A DNA stretch of 64,000 nt from Euclidia mi. Taxonomy: Eukaryota; Arthropoda; Insecta; Lepidoptera; Erebidae. Where the stretch lies: the NCBI GenBank assembly GCA_944739405.2, contig OX123186.2, forward strand, positions 40,223,551-40,287,550. Direction: 5' to 3'. Positions 33,769 through 44,785 of this stretch are shown here, piece by piece (the stretch's first letter is position 1; every line of letters starts with the position of its first letter). The position numbers and the translations under genes are program-made. Below the pieces are notes generated by a model. The model did not search any database. It saw only the letters and a program-made list of their open reading frames with translations, and was not told the origin of the DNA.

Positions 33769-34026
33769 GGCTGGTTTCAGAGTGACGCGCGCGGCACGCG
33801 CCGTCGGCCAGCGCGTCTCAACAGCGCGTTTGGCGCGCGGACCACTGTGAAACGAGTTCGCGTTTCTCATTGCAATGTATGAAGCTTCGGCAGCGCGGCC
33901 GGCGCGCGCTTCTCACACGCGGCGCGTTTGAACTGCGTGACTATGAAACGCTACTACTAATCTAGTGTAATTGTAAGCGCACGCGTGTGGCCGGCGCCGG
34001 TCAAACGCGTGACTCTGAAACCAGCC
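33769..34026. mobile_element. MITE, PIF/Harbinger-like, with TAA duplication
   Basis: A 258-bp GC-rich element with terminal inverted repeats GGCTGGTTTCAGAGTGACGC and, reversed at the right end, GGCTGGTTTCAGAGTCACGC (one mismatch). It is flanked on both sides by TAA (33766-33768, 34027-34029). A 3-bp TWA target duplication with such ends is typical of PIF/Harbinger MITEs. The interior is rich in GCGCG palindromes and non-coding. Confidence 0.85.
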
Positions 34027-34029
34027 TAA

Positions 34030-34971
34030 TACAACGAAAAGGCTACAAAAAGGAAAAATAGTCAAATCCTTGCAGCTTACCATCAGAGGCATTTCTGTTA
34101 TGGTTATTAAATATGCATGCATTCGTTTATATGGCATTAGTGCCCTGTATTATTCTGAAAAGTAACAAGGAAGCGTTAATCCGCGCAGTCATGAACACGC
34201 TTGGTTTCCACTTAAATAACACCGAAAGTCTTATATACTCCCGTCCAATGCTGGCACGCCGTCATAATAAGATTATCTTCATTACATTAAATGTAACGGT
34301 CTAATCCACGGATATTAATTAAAACGTACACAATTAAATTAAATATTACAAATACATAAATTTCCACTTAATACTTTTACGCCCATGTTATTTAATATTC
34401 GCGTTTGTTTCGGTACTCATTTGCGTTTATAATAGTTCAGTGTGAATTAATTAAATATCAACATGATTGTGATATTATGATTGTTAGACCTGAAGGTACA
34501 GTTTAATAAAGGCGTATTAATAGTTTTCTTTGATTAGAAATTCTTCAACAATAGACTCAAATGCTCCTGGAAAGACATCAGAGTTAAAGAGCCCCAGTGC
34601 CAAAGAATCTACAAGTGAAGTTGAGCAATGTTATCATCGTCCTAGCGTTATCGCAGTTGCGTCCAAGTCTTTCGTTTAGACGAGTTCATCATAATTGTCG
34701 TATCACAACTTATTACTAGTAGCGCGTCTTTGATACTTCTAAATCACTGTGTTTGTCAACAAAAAGTCTTCAAGAATTCATTACCCCGCTCTGATTGCAA
34801 TGATAGTGAAGTTGATTAACCGCCGCCATGTTAAAGTCGTCGACTAATGATTGTTACGTGAAGTTGCTATTTGAAACTTTGTTAAATCACATGCCATAAA
34901 CTTTTTAGTAATCCCTTGCCATGGGCTTTTGTAACTTTTGATACCCTTTTTGGCATCATCATCTTAATATA
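34030..34971. other. AT-rich, nothing recognised
   Basis: No gene or repeat identified by eye. Confidence 0.45.
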
Positions 34972-35168
34972 TAAAATCCTTGCGTTACTGACTGACTGAC
35001 AGACACGCTACAGCCGAAATTATTGGGCGCAGGAAGCTGAGATTTGGCATGTATGTTCCTTGGGGACCGTAGGGGTGCACTAAGAAGGGATTTCCCGAAA
35101 TTCCCACGGGATCGGCCAAAACGGGTAAATTAAAAAAAAATGCAGGCGCAGCTGCTGGCGGCCTCTAG
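34972..35168 (+). mobile_element. 197-bp Helitron-like repeat, copy 2
   Basis: A|TCTTAATATATAAAATCC at the start, GGCGGCCTCTAG|T at the end, so both flanking bases fit Helitron insertion between A and T. About 90% like 31260-31457. A GCAGCTGC palindrome lies about 12 bases before the final CTAG. Confidence 0.65.
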
Positions 35169-36012
35169 TAATTTATATAATTCCTATATATTTATCTCTA
35201 TGACTAAGTTGTGTATATAACTAATGTAGAACAATGTAGCTAATACTAGCAACTGTAATACAAGTCCGTCCGAAACGCCATTGGTATGATATAACTCTTC
35301 TTTTAAAACAAGTACCGAGAACTTGTGAAGCAGAAACATGTCGTAAATCTGCCATAATTGATTAGTTATCCATACAAATCACTGTTAATGTTGTTTAATC
35401 TAATTGGCTTTATATGTTATTATGCTTATCTACAAGCGCATTTATAGTTTTGTATAGAAATCACTTATTGATCGCCAGTAAAACATATTGTGCCATATTG
35501 TCAAATTACTGAATAAATGACCGTGCCCGACAACTATTACATAGGTAACTGAGCACATTTTAAACACGATAAATTTTAATTGAAACAGTCCGAAACAAAG
35601 AGACTTCAAAATAATTATAATGTTTGTGATAGACAAATTTTCATCTGAATCAGCGAATATTGTAATAGTAAATTAATTATTTACTCAAACAATGATAGAA
35701 TTCGACGGCAAATCATTCGCTATATTAATTTCAATCAAACTTCGGTTCGAACGAAAATGCGTCTAACAGCACAATTTAGTTAGACAGTGTTAGATAGTTA
35801 CTATAACTAGTAACTCACTCGTTTAATTGATTGAAGATAAATGAATACTCCCACAAACAAAATTCATTTTAAACATAATAGGAGATAAGTGAAATTAGTT
35901 GACTGTTATTTATTTGCATATTCGACTAATTTATGTTTATATCACTAATATAAAATCGACTTTAACTATGTATATCGGATGGTAAAAGTAGATTAATATT
36001 CTACCACTTACA
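35169..36012. other. AT-rich, nothing recognised
   Basis: No gene or repeat identified by eye. Confidence 0.45.
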
Positions 36013-36222
36013 CACAACAACATCTAGTCCCGAACTAAGCAGAGATTATTTTATGGGTACTAGATAATGGATAAACATCCATGTATATAATTTTTTTATA
36101 ATACATACATATAGAAACATGACAAACATCCATGTTCCTAGACACAAAATAATGTCTGACATGAGCGGGAATCGAACTCCGGCGTAACAGTCGCTTACGC
36201 CCCTGCTGCGCCAGCAGGCCGT
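36013..36222 (-). mobile_element. Third type of tRNA-derived SINE (minus)
   Basis: On the minus strand the head reads CCGACGGCCTGCTGGCGCAG (box A) and GGAGTTCGATTCCCGC (box B). The body follows with ACATTATTTTGTGTCTAGG, ACATGGATGTTTGTCATG and CTCTGCTTAGTTCGGGAC near 36020. The length of about 210 bp suits a SINE. A true tRNA gene is excluded because the region between the boxes and the 3' half do not fold into a cloverleaf. Confidence 0.7.
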
Positions 36223-36361
36223 CGGATTTACTTTATATTTTTATTTATTTTATAAAGCATTTTAATATTAAGTACTTATTAGACAAAAACGGCTACGCTA
36301 GCATGTATATGTCATAGCAAACAACAGCTGCCCTGTGTAAATAATCACTTAATAATCACAA

Positions 36362-36903
36362 AATCCTCATGGAGTCCCTCCGCCCTGGGGGAAGGGCGAA
36401 GGGGACTGTCAGAATCTTACTGACTAAAAACCAACCCGTGTTCCTCATGAACCCGTGTTTTAGAGGGCCGGGTATCGCCGAAGCATTCCTCGCTACCCAC
36501 CGACGGGTATTGGCCCGCCAGATGGTCAGGCGGGCCCCGAACAAAACCCCCTTGGCGGCGGATGAAGGTGTTGGGCTCCGCCGCCAAAATACCCAGCGGA
36601 GAGAGAGAGCAGAGGATAGGGAAGACAGCGACGCAACACCGCATCTCCTCTTCCTCTGCGGCCCCACCGCGACGCAACAATAGTGCGCCTCTCCTCCCGC
36701 GACCGCGCCCGACTGCGAGGGACAGCAGAACTGTCCCTCGCATCCGCACCTTTGGACGCATCCTGCGCAGGCGTCCGTCAAGCCCACGTGGAGCGTCCAC
36801 TCCTGGGATCTCACTTAGCTTCACCGTGGGTGACCTAACCACGGGTACTGAGCCCCCCCATCACGACAAGGTGGAGATCCAACGGGGGGGACTTTGTACA
36901 AAC
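36362..36903 (-). mobile_element. GC-rich retroposon fragment (minus)
   Basis: Reverse-strand relative of 46480-47618. Shared phrases: GGAGTCCCTCCGCCCTGGGG, CTGACTAAAAACCAACCCGT, GATGAAGGTGTTGGGCTCCG and CACGACAAGGTGGAGATCC. Reading frames on both strands (36356-36842 minus, 36369-36915 plus) are long only because GC-rich DNA has few stops. None shows a domain. It lacks the 520-bp stretch found in the other copy and has no A-rich tail. Confidence 0.7.
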
Positions 36904-37429
36904 TCTGCTAGATAATATGCAACTTCTGCTAACTCCGAAAGCTCATTTTATTCATTATTCCAATTTATAATAACCAATATTTATGCTCATGCGATAAACA
37001 ACACGCGGTTAAGAGAAGATCTTTGTAGGAAAGCTATTTGTATGTACCATCATTACTTGGCTTCTATTAGTGTTTACTTTAAAGTCCCACTGTGGGAAAA
37101 TATACACTTGCAAACGACATTACGGCAGGATTGTATGCACACTAGCATTTTAAATGTTCTACTCTATAGAAGTCTATTTCATTGCCTATAGTATAGACTG
37201 TACTGAAACTAACGGTAATGAAACTTTATTTTTTTCTGTTCTATTAAATAAGCCATTGCTTTAGCAGTTGCTCACATAAAATATGAATATAACAGCTATC
37301 GTTTACTACATAACTACACACAAGTAGACAATAAATTAAAGTTCTAAGCATATGGAAAGGTGTCGACCGTTATATCCGCGTTTGCCAAGAGCCAATTGGC
37401 AATAACACTTTAACGATATTTTTATCCAG
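36904..37429. other. AT-rich, nothing recognised
   Basis: No gene or repeat identified by eye. Confidence 0.4.
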
Positions 37430-37632
37430 ATGAATTTTGCACTACATTTAAGTCGGAATTATTCCCCAGTGGCCAATAACATCTTGAACACCGTACCTTT
37501 TTATTTGAGCCAATTACTCAGCTACTCGATGAAAAAAACATTAATTCGTAACGTCCTTACGAACCGAAACAAGCATAATACATCTTCCAAACAATGGAAT
37601 AATACTTTCGCTTTCAACCCAATGACTATTAG
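37430..37632 (+). CDS. Candidate exon bounded by splice-like sites
   Basis: The interval starts after TTTTTATCCAG (acceptor-like) with ATGAATTTTGC and ends at TATTAG|GTAAGT (donor). The open frame ends at 37636 exactly because the donor supplies TAA. The 67 residues are basic and Asn/Ser-rich with a central hydrophobic piece (FYLSQLLSYSM), and I recognise no family. The signal is only the combination of open frame and splice consensus. The frame just downstream (37652-37849) is Lys-rich and equally unknown. Confidence 0.2.
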
Positions 37633-38210
37633 GTAAGTACCATGTAATTACTTGAAGTCGGTAGATCTATTCCCAAAAAAAAACCTGGACGTTTCATCTG
37701 TTACAAAGGGAATTTTGCCAAACGTTATCAAGGGTCCAAAAGAAAAGTTAGGTTCGAGAAAAGGGAAAAAAGATTTGACCCTCGAGTTTGGCCACCTGAC
37801 ATCCAACAGGGAAATGTTTTTATCTTATTTGCTGTTACTTCAACTTTAGATTAGATTAGATTAGATAATGCTTTATTGTACACCATACACAGAAATTTTA
37901 CAGAGACAAGAGAAATAGTTAAGTTTACAATTTAAATGCACAATGGGCGGCCTTATCGCTAAAAGCAATTTCTTACAGGCAACCTTTGGATGGACAGAAA
38001 TAGACTAAAGAAATATAATAATTCAATGGTGTAGTAATCAAGTTACTTGCTTAAATTAACATATACATACGGTGCATAAATACATAATAAATACATATTA
38101 AAATACGTGATAATATACATAATACATAATAATACATACATACATAATAATATACATACATACATATTACAGTTTAGATATTATAGTAAAATCATGCTAT
38201 AAACAATGAC

Positions 38211-41132
38211 TTAGTTACTAGCTAGGAAATGTTGTTTTAAAGCCTTTTTAAATATGCCTATTGACTTTGCTTGCCTAATTTCTAATGGCAACGCATTCCA
38301 CAAGCGCACTGCCTGGGCAGCAAAGGATTTACTAAAGAAGTTTGTTGATTGCGTTGGCATGTGCAGTCTCAGATTCTCTGACGACCTCAGGAACTTTGAA
38401 TGTGTGTCATGGAGGAACTTAAAACGTTCTTTGAGATACAGGGGAGTGCTAGGGTCGAATAAAACGTTATACAATAATATAAGAATATGAGTATTCCTGC
38501 AAAGACGAATTGGGAGCCACTTGAGTTTGTTACGAAATTCTGATACATGATCATATTTGCGAAGACCAAATATGAATCTTATACAAAAATTCTGGAGACG
38601 CTCAAGTTTGTCAAGTTGCTGCTCAGTGAGATCAAGATAGCTGACATCGGCATAATCGAGTACTGGAAGGAGTAAAGATTCAGCAAGCGCAATTTTAGTG
38701 GCTGTTGGAAGAAAATGCTGCAGCCTACGTAAGGAACCCGCTGACGCAAACAACTTACGACTGGTCTCCTGTATTTGATGGCCCCATGTTAAATTGCTAT
38801 CCAGATATATGCCCAAATTTTTTACATGGTCTGTACATTGTAATATTTTACCGCCGAATTTAATCTCAGGCAACATTAACCAATCGACCCTCGAGATCAT
38901 CCTAGGACTGCCGATAAGAACAAGCTGCGTTTTTAAGGGATTTACCTTGAGGCCGAACTTTTTGCTCCACTCACATATTTGCGTTAAGTCAGTATGTATT
39001 GAAGAAAAAGCGTCTGCTACTGATTCTAGGGGTGCCTGCGAGTAAATTTGTAAGTTATCTGCGCAAAGGTGGTAGGACGAAATTAAATTACGGGATATAG
39101 AATTTATAAAAATTGCGAAGAGTAACGGAGATAGAACGCCACCCTGCGGTACACCGGCAGCTGTATTACACCATGAAGAGTACGTGTCTTCAACGCGCAC
39201 ACGCTGTCGGCGACCAAACAGATAACTATGAAACCAGTCAACCACCGTTGGAGATATGTTAATAGAGCGAAGTATGCCAAGCAGGATGTGGAAATCAACG
39301 GTATTGAACGCGTTGCTAAAGTCGAGTAAGGAAAGTAGCGTGAGCTTTCCACTATCCATACCCAGTCTTATCTCATCAGTGATGTGAACCAATGCTGTGG
39401 TAGTACTATGTCCAGGACGAAAACCGGACTGGAAGGGATTTAGGAGAGAATTTTTAGAAAGGAATGTTCATAGTTTTTTATGAATGAGGCGCTCTAGGAC
39501 TTTTGAAAGAATGGTAGTATGGATATAGGACGATAATCAGAAAAGGAACAGGGTTTTGGCTTTTTAGGTAGAGGAATTATTTGGGCCTCTTTCCATGCTG
39601 AGGGAAAGGTACGGCTTGTAGTTGAGTAATTCAGTATGTGGCAGAGGACAAAAAGGATTTCATCAAGGATAGGAAGGATACTAATACAAAATCTAGGCTA
39701 ATACAATCACTACCAACAGCATTTGATGAGATTGACATAATGCTCTTTTTAACATCACAATCGGTAAATTGCTCGAAAACAAAAGGTGAATATTTGGGAG
39801 TTGGAATATTTGAAAGATCTAGTAACGTGTTAGTTTTCGTGATCCCATAAAAATTAGACGAAGCAGTGAAATGGACATTGAGTGAATTAATATTGATGTT
39901 TTTGGATGACACGTCAGTTCGCGACTTTCCCACTCCCAGACTTTTGAGAAATTTCCAGACTTTAGCTGAGTCTTCGTTTTGAACAGAATTATGGATATGT
40001 TGGCGTTGTGCTTTCCTACACACCTTATTGCAGAAATTTCTTACACTAACATATTTATCAAGATTAAACGCAGTTGGTCGTTGCTTATACCTTGTTTTAG
40101 CTGCAGCTTTCTTAGACATAATTTTTTTAATTTCATCAGTAAGCCAAGGTGCTGGTAGATGTTTTAGCCGTATGACTCGGATTGGTGCGTCCTTGTCATA
40201 GAGCTGTATTAAATTCGTCGAGAAAATGTTGACTTTAGCGTCTATATTATCTGAAGCAAATAAGGTTGACCAGTCAATGTTACGGGCATCCTCGCAGAGC
40301 TGCGATCGGTCCATCGCACTAAAATTGCGTTGCATTATAGTCCTCGGTTTTGCCTTAGGGGGGCGTAATTTATATGAAATATAAAGCAAGTCATGGTAGG
40401 AGAAGGCATCAGCAGAGCATTGGCCATGCTTGTAAACAAAGTTAGGAGAAGAAACAAGAATGAGATCGAGTAGAGAAGGAACTGAGTTTGGAAAGAGATG
40501 TGTGGCATTAAGAGGGAGAATAGTTAAGTTACTAGATTCTATAATACTTTTAAGAGAGGATGCACGTGTGTCCTGTCTTAAAAAGCAAGTATTAAAATCT
40601 CCCATTATAACTGCGTGATTGTAGGAAGGAATTAATGTTTCTAGAATATTTTCGAAAGATGAAAAGAAGTTGACGCGTGATGAAGGGGAATAGTATACAC
40701 CTAGTAGAACTTTAGAGTGATTCAATTCCACTTCTAAAAAGAGATGCTCGCCGGCGTTCGAAGGTGGTGGCTGCCCTGAGGTACTTATAATACGAAAAGG
40801 TATATGATGACGTAGATAAATGAAGACACCTCCACCACGTCCATCCGCACAGTCATTTCTAATTAGATGGAAACCAGGAAGAGAATAGGAAACAGATGGC
40901 AGACAAGAATAGCGTGTAAGTTTTGACAGTCAAAGTTAGTCAGCATATCAGAGAAGTGGGCTGGAATACTTTGTGCATTTATATGGACTACATTAAAGTT
41001 TCCCGGTGCATCAGAAAACCGAGACTGAAGAGTTTCAGCAAGTGAAGGCAAACTAGTAAAACTGTCATCAAGGCTAGTAGCGGTTACAAAACTATCATTG
41101 CTAGTTGAATCATCATTCATAAATGTAAGCAT
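38211..41132 (-). pseudogene. LINE ORF2: APE endonuclease and reverse transcriptase
   Basis: Minus-strand order: the frame at 41132-40863 has NVVHINAQSIPAHFSDML, the start of an APE endonuclease; a frameshift near 40900; then the frame carrying MGDFNTCF (GDFN, residues 43-50 of the 40731-39631 frame) and SYHD (111-114). After a stop near 39631, RT block 1 (FSDYRPISILP) lies near 39520, then a further shift. The 39392-38211 frame holds LLDFSNAFNTVD (22-33), GVPQGGVLSPLLF (80-92) and the catalytic site as CADN (110-113), where this group normally has YADD. The C-terminal block ends VRLWNALPLEIR and an Lys-rich tail. The lost Asp alone would kill activity. CR1 or Jockey superfamily; clade not settled. 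Confidence 0.9.
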
Positions 41133-41650
41133 ATAAAGAAATATAATATATAAAGATCAATAATAAAAATAAAATTAAAATATATAGACATATATATATA
41201 TAAATATGTGTGTGTGTAAAAGACTAATAATATCTTTCAGTCCACCCGCCAGTTGCGTGTTAGCGAAATTAAATTGTTATAAATAGTAAGAATACTAAAC
41301 TAAAACACAATAGAAACAGTAATAAGAAGAAAAACAATAATAATAAAAGAAAATAAAGAAACGACTGGGTGAAATCAGTAGACAGAGGAAATGGAAAATT
41401 AAAATTTGTTCTTTTTTTTTTTTGTGTCATACTTTGCTCAAAAGCCTTGTATCCAGAGCGGAAGAATTTTAGTAAATGTAGTCGAGAATGACAGCGACAA
41501 GTGATACATATATGTCAAAGTAATAAGATTTGTGTTAGAAGGTAATAAAATAAGTAATAGAAAAATTATAAAATTGAAGAAGGTAGAATAAATAGAAAAG
41601 AAAGCAATGCACCCAGTCATGTAAACAAAAACAAGAAATAGAAGAACCTA

Positions 41651-42352
41651 TTATTTCTTTGCCGATGCTGCAGCTCGTCTTGATTTCGCAGCGACAGACT
41701 TCAATGCGGGTTTCTCCGGTTCCGCACCTTTCATCCTGTCGAGATCACTCAGCGATAGGATCCGATGTCGTTGACCGTCCGCACCAAGAACAAAGACAGA
41801 GCCTTCCCTCGTCCAGCACTTATCGACGCCAAACCGCTCCCTAGCTGCCATAAACGCTGTATGGCGCGCACGAGTTAAGAATTCGGACATCGTAATACCA
41901 GCTCCTTTCAGTTTGGTTTTTGCGAACCACACAGTGTCCCGCAGCGACACATTATGTAGCTTGACAAGAATGGACCTGGGCTTCTTGTTGGATTGTTGGC
42001 GGCCCATCCTGTGGCATCGTTTGATGTCTGCTGCACAGAAGGATTCAAGCTTGAGGCGCTGCTTTACTAAATGCACAACCACTTGAGCTGTCGCTTCGTT
42101 CCTATGCTCCTCAACACCATGCAGTAGAAGTATTTTACGACGGCCACGCATCTCCATGTTGTCCACCTGGCGAGCAACAGTGTGCAACTGCTGTGAGAAA
42201 GACTTCATAGTGATCAATATGAAGTCCTTGAAAGCTTTGAACTCCTCCTCCAGGCTGCCTGTACTTGAAGATGACTTACTTTGGAGTTCCAATTCAAATT
42301 TAGCCATCCGTTCTTCAAAATAGTGTTGGATATTCAAAAGTGACATGTCCAT
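41651..42352 (-). CDS. LINE ORF1 protein (RNA-binding, coiled coil)
   Basis: A 233-residue intact frame starting with ATG at 42352. Residues about 8-65 have heptad-like Leu/Phe spacing (coiled coil). Residues 70-180 (RKILLLHGVEE, IKRCHRMGRQ, RSILVKLHN, FAKTKLKG, RHTAFMAARERFG) resemble the RRM-like 'L1 transposable element' ORF1 domain that coats element RNA. The tail is basic and Ala/Lys-rich (PALKSVAAKSRRAAASAKK). It precedes ORF2 on the same strand, as in two-ORF LINEs. Intact while ORF2 is broken, so the insertion is moderately young. Confidence 0.85.
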   Translation of the reverse strand: MDMSLLNIQHYFEERMAKFELELQSKSSSSTGSLEEEFKAFKDFILITMKSFSQQLHTVARQVDNMEMRGRRKILLLHGVEEHRNEATAQVVVHLVKQRLKLESFCAADIKRCHRMGRQQSNKKPRSILVKLHNVSLRDTVWFAKTKLKGAGITMSEFLTRARHTAFMAARERFGVDKCWTREGSVFVLGADGQRHRILSLSDLDRMKGAEPEKPALKSVAAKSRRAAASAKK

Positions 42353-42410
42353 GATGTTGTGATGGTGTTTTTGTTTGATTTCAGTTGTGTTTTAGTGGAG
42401 ATAACACTTT

Positions 42411-43748
42411 ACTGGCAGGTATTTTAATGTTAGTTGTATATTTTATCCATAAAATATATGTAAAATATGTATTTGTTATTTTATTTTAATTTTTTTGCTA
42501 CTGATGCAAAAAAACAGCTGTTTACTCTACTACCCCCTACTAACTTTATCTACATCTAACGTACTAGGAATGATAATATTATGTTGTATACATAGACGAT
42601 GCTATTTTTGGGATCCATTGCTCTGTTGGCAAAACCAACCCTTATTTGATTGGTTTTGCGCCCGATTTCTGTCATTCGTCTACCGTAAAAGGTTTTCTCG
42701 GAAATAACATGACGTAGGTATTTGATATTCGACTTGAAATTATATTTCCCTACATGACGCAGGAGGAAATGTATACCTCGTGCAAATGTAAATAATCCAA
42801 AATATACCCTGGTACCTAAAGAAAGATTAGAAGAGAAGAAAATAAATATTATGTTTTTTGTATTAAACAGCTTGGTGACAGACTATTAATCTAGTAGATA
42901 GGCACTTGATATAATTTCAGCAGTTTGTTAATTCTGCAAGTGAATCACTTTTGAGCCTCTTCGTGGATGAAAAAGTTATGGAGACAACCGCTGGAACATT
43001 ATGATAGGGTTATAATATGGGATGAATTACAATGTATTCCAATCCAATCTAGCAAGAGAATCGAATATCAGAATTCCAATAGCAACAAATGTTTTAAAAA
43101 GGATTCATGAAAATTTTCTATAGAATATTAATTCCACGAGCCGAATTTCCACATTATATTTATTTTATTTATAAACTCATAAATCTCAAAATGCCTTTAC
43201 CACACAAAATCGAACATAATTATTTCAATAATAATAAAGGAGGCATTAGCTGCAAATGGTGTCTCTACACAGACCATCAGGCAAAGCAAAATAAGCATAA
43301 AGTGAAAGAATATAAGTACAAAATACTTCCTAAACCAGCCATAACGTAATTTATTTTGTTTTGATGTTGTTCGTATAGGTTCTTTGAGATAAGGGAAACT
43401 TTGGCCACTGTGGCCAAAGTAAGCAATCAATGTGCTGTTATTAATGTGTTTTGTTGTACACCATTTGGTTACAGAGTCTGTTCAGTATTAAATGTAAAAG
43501 TTATGCGTTTTGAGTTTAAATTTTTAACTAACAATATAATATACGATATTATATTGTAATTATAATACGATTTTTTTATAACTTTAATTATAACTTTATA
43601 TCCATGTTGGATATATAGTTGTAATGATGAATTCGTATTTGATTAGTCTTGCAAGTGGTAGTAAAAGTTAATAATTATATTAACTTGTATAACGAATTTA
43701 AATTATATATAATAACAATAAATATGTATATATAATAGAATTCTTGAT
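42411..43748. other. AT-rich stretch with small hairpin
   Basis: No gene recognised. ACAATATAATAT and its reverse complement at 43531-43557 form a 12-bp hairpin. Confidence 0.45.
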
Positions 43749-44514
43749 GGGTTATTCCTTAGATCCCCGATCCCCGAGGCACTCGTTTCGGAGAGCCATG
43801 AAAACGATAAATTTGGTTACATTTATATTATTTATTTTTTCTTTTATTGTCGACTTGTACCGTCGTCATAATAAGTGCATAAATGTAGTTCGAAATATAT
43901 AAGACGAAAGTATTTAATTTGAAATTTTGCACATCACTAACTCATAGATTTATTAGAGATTAATACAGTTTGTATAAAATGTTTCAAACAGAATAGGCTA
44001 TTAGAAGAACTGAAAAAATATTACATATGTACATACATATCACAATATATTCAAATATATTCTACAATTTATAACAAGAATATTTTTCGAATTAGATGGA
44101 CTTACTGCTAATATTTCTTTTTAACTTTACTTTACCATTACTATATTATTATAAGTTGATACTAATGTTGATTATTTTTATAGTTGATTCTCGAAGTCCA
44201 ATTCTGCCTGTTTTAAATTGTGTTAATTTTCCATTTAGTCTAGATATTTTGAATTTTGTGTATAAAAAGGAAGTGATTATGACAATAATTAAAACCTGTG
44301 ATCGCCCTTAGAAACTCTACTTTGTATTCTTTAATTATTAATTATAATACTTACTACAGCAAAGCAAATCTCTATAAATTTTCCTGATCCTTAAAGTTAA
44401 GTATTAAAATTTAGTAACTATTAATATTTTATAAACGGTATGTTACTTTTGTTCGTTGACAGTAGTTTTAACGGTATGGGTGCCGCGGGGATCGGGGCCC
44501 TAAGAGAATAACCC
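43749..44514. mobile_element. 766-bp TIR element (GGGTTATTC ends)
   Basis: Left end GGGTTATTCCTTAGATCCCC GATCCCCGAGGCAC and right end, reversed, GGGTTATTCTCTTAGGGCCC CGATCCCCGCGGCAC, about 35 bp with a few mismatches. The interior is AT-rich and non-coding (the 71-codon frame at 44096-44311 has no features). It fits a non-autonomous DNA transposon. No clear target-site duplication is visible. Confidence 0.75.
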
Positions 44515-44667
44515 TTATGGATTAGGTGTCCAAGAAAGTTCGCAGTCCAAAAGTGAACCTTAATGTAAACCATAAAACAGAAATGTCCGTCTTAGTATTA
44601 GTTTTATTTTAAAAGCTTGAATTTCAAAAAATACATTAAGATAATCTTGGGAAGGAATTTAGATAAA

Positions 44668-44785
44668 TCTCCCCGAAGGGGTAGGCAGAGGTGTATTATA
44701 CACCCACACTACGCCAGTTATGTTTAGGTCCCAATGTAATAGGGGGCGAGCCTATTGCTATTTAGCGAGCGTTAAGCTATCGCCG
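44668..44785 (-). mobile_element. SINE fragment (minus), internally deleted
   Basis: CCCCGAAGGGGTAGGCAGAG, CCCACACTACGCCAG and CCCAATGTAATAGGGGGCGA match the SINE at 2783-3049. The tRNA head is reduced to a GCTATCGCCGC remnant. Confidence 0.8.

Larger units (their letters stand above)
37850..42410 (-). mobile_element. Near full-length CR1/Jockey-type LINE
   Basis: About 4.5 kb on the minus strand: ORF1 (41651-42352), ORF2 endonuclease-RT (38211-41132, broken), a 3' UTR, and a 3' end with AATAAAGCATTATCTAATCT repeats (37852-37885). Between ORF1 and ORF2 lies about 500 bp of A/T-rich DNA with a (TG)n/(TA)n run near 41190-41215. Long 3' reach and both ORFs present indicate an almost complete insertion. 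Confidence 0.88.

Noticed and set aside
36356..36915. Overlapping 100-150-residue frames on both strands (also 47049-47682)
   Set aside because: GC-rich retroposon DNA has few stops by chance. The frames share no domain and are not conserved in frame between the two copies.
37850..37880. Telomeric repeat (TTAGATTAGATTAGA)
   Set aside because: The unit is TTAGA, not the insect TTAGG, and it is the 3' tail of the LINE at 37850-42410.
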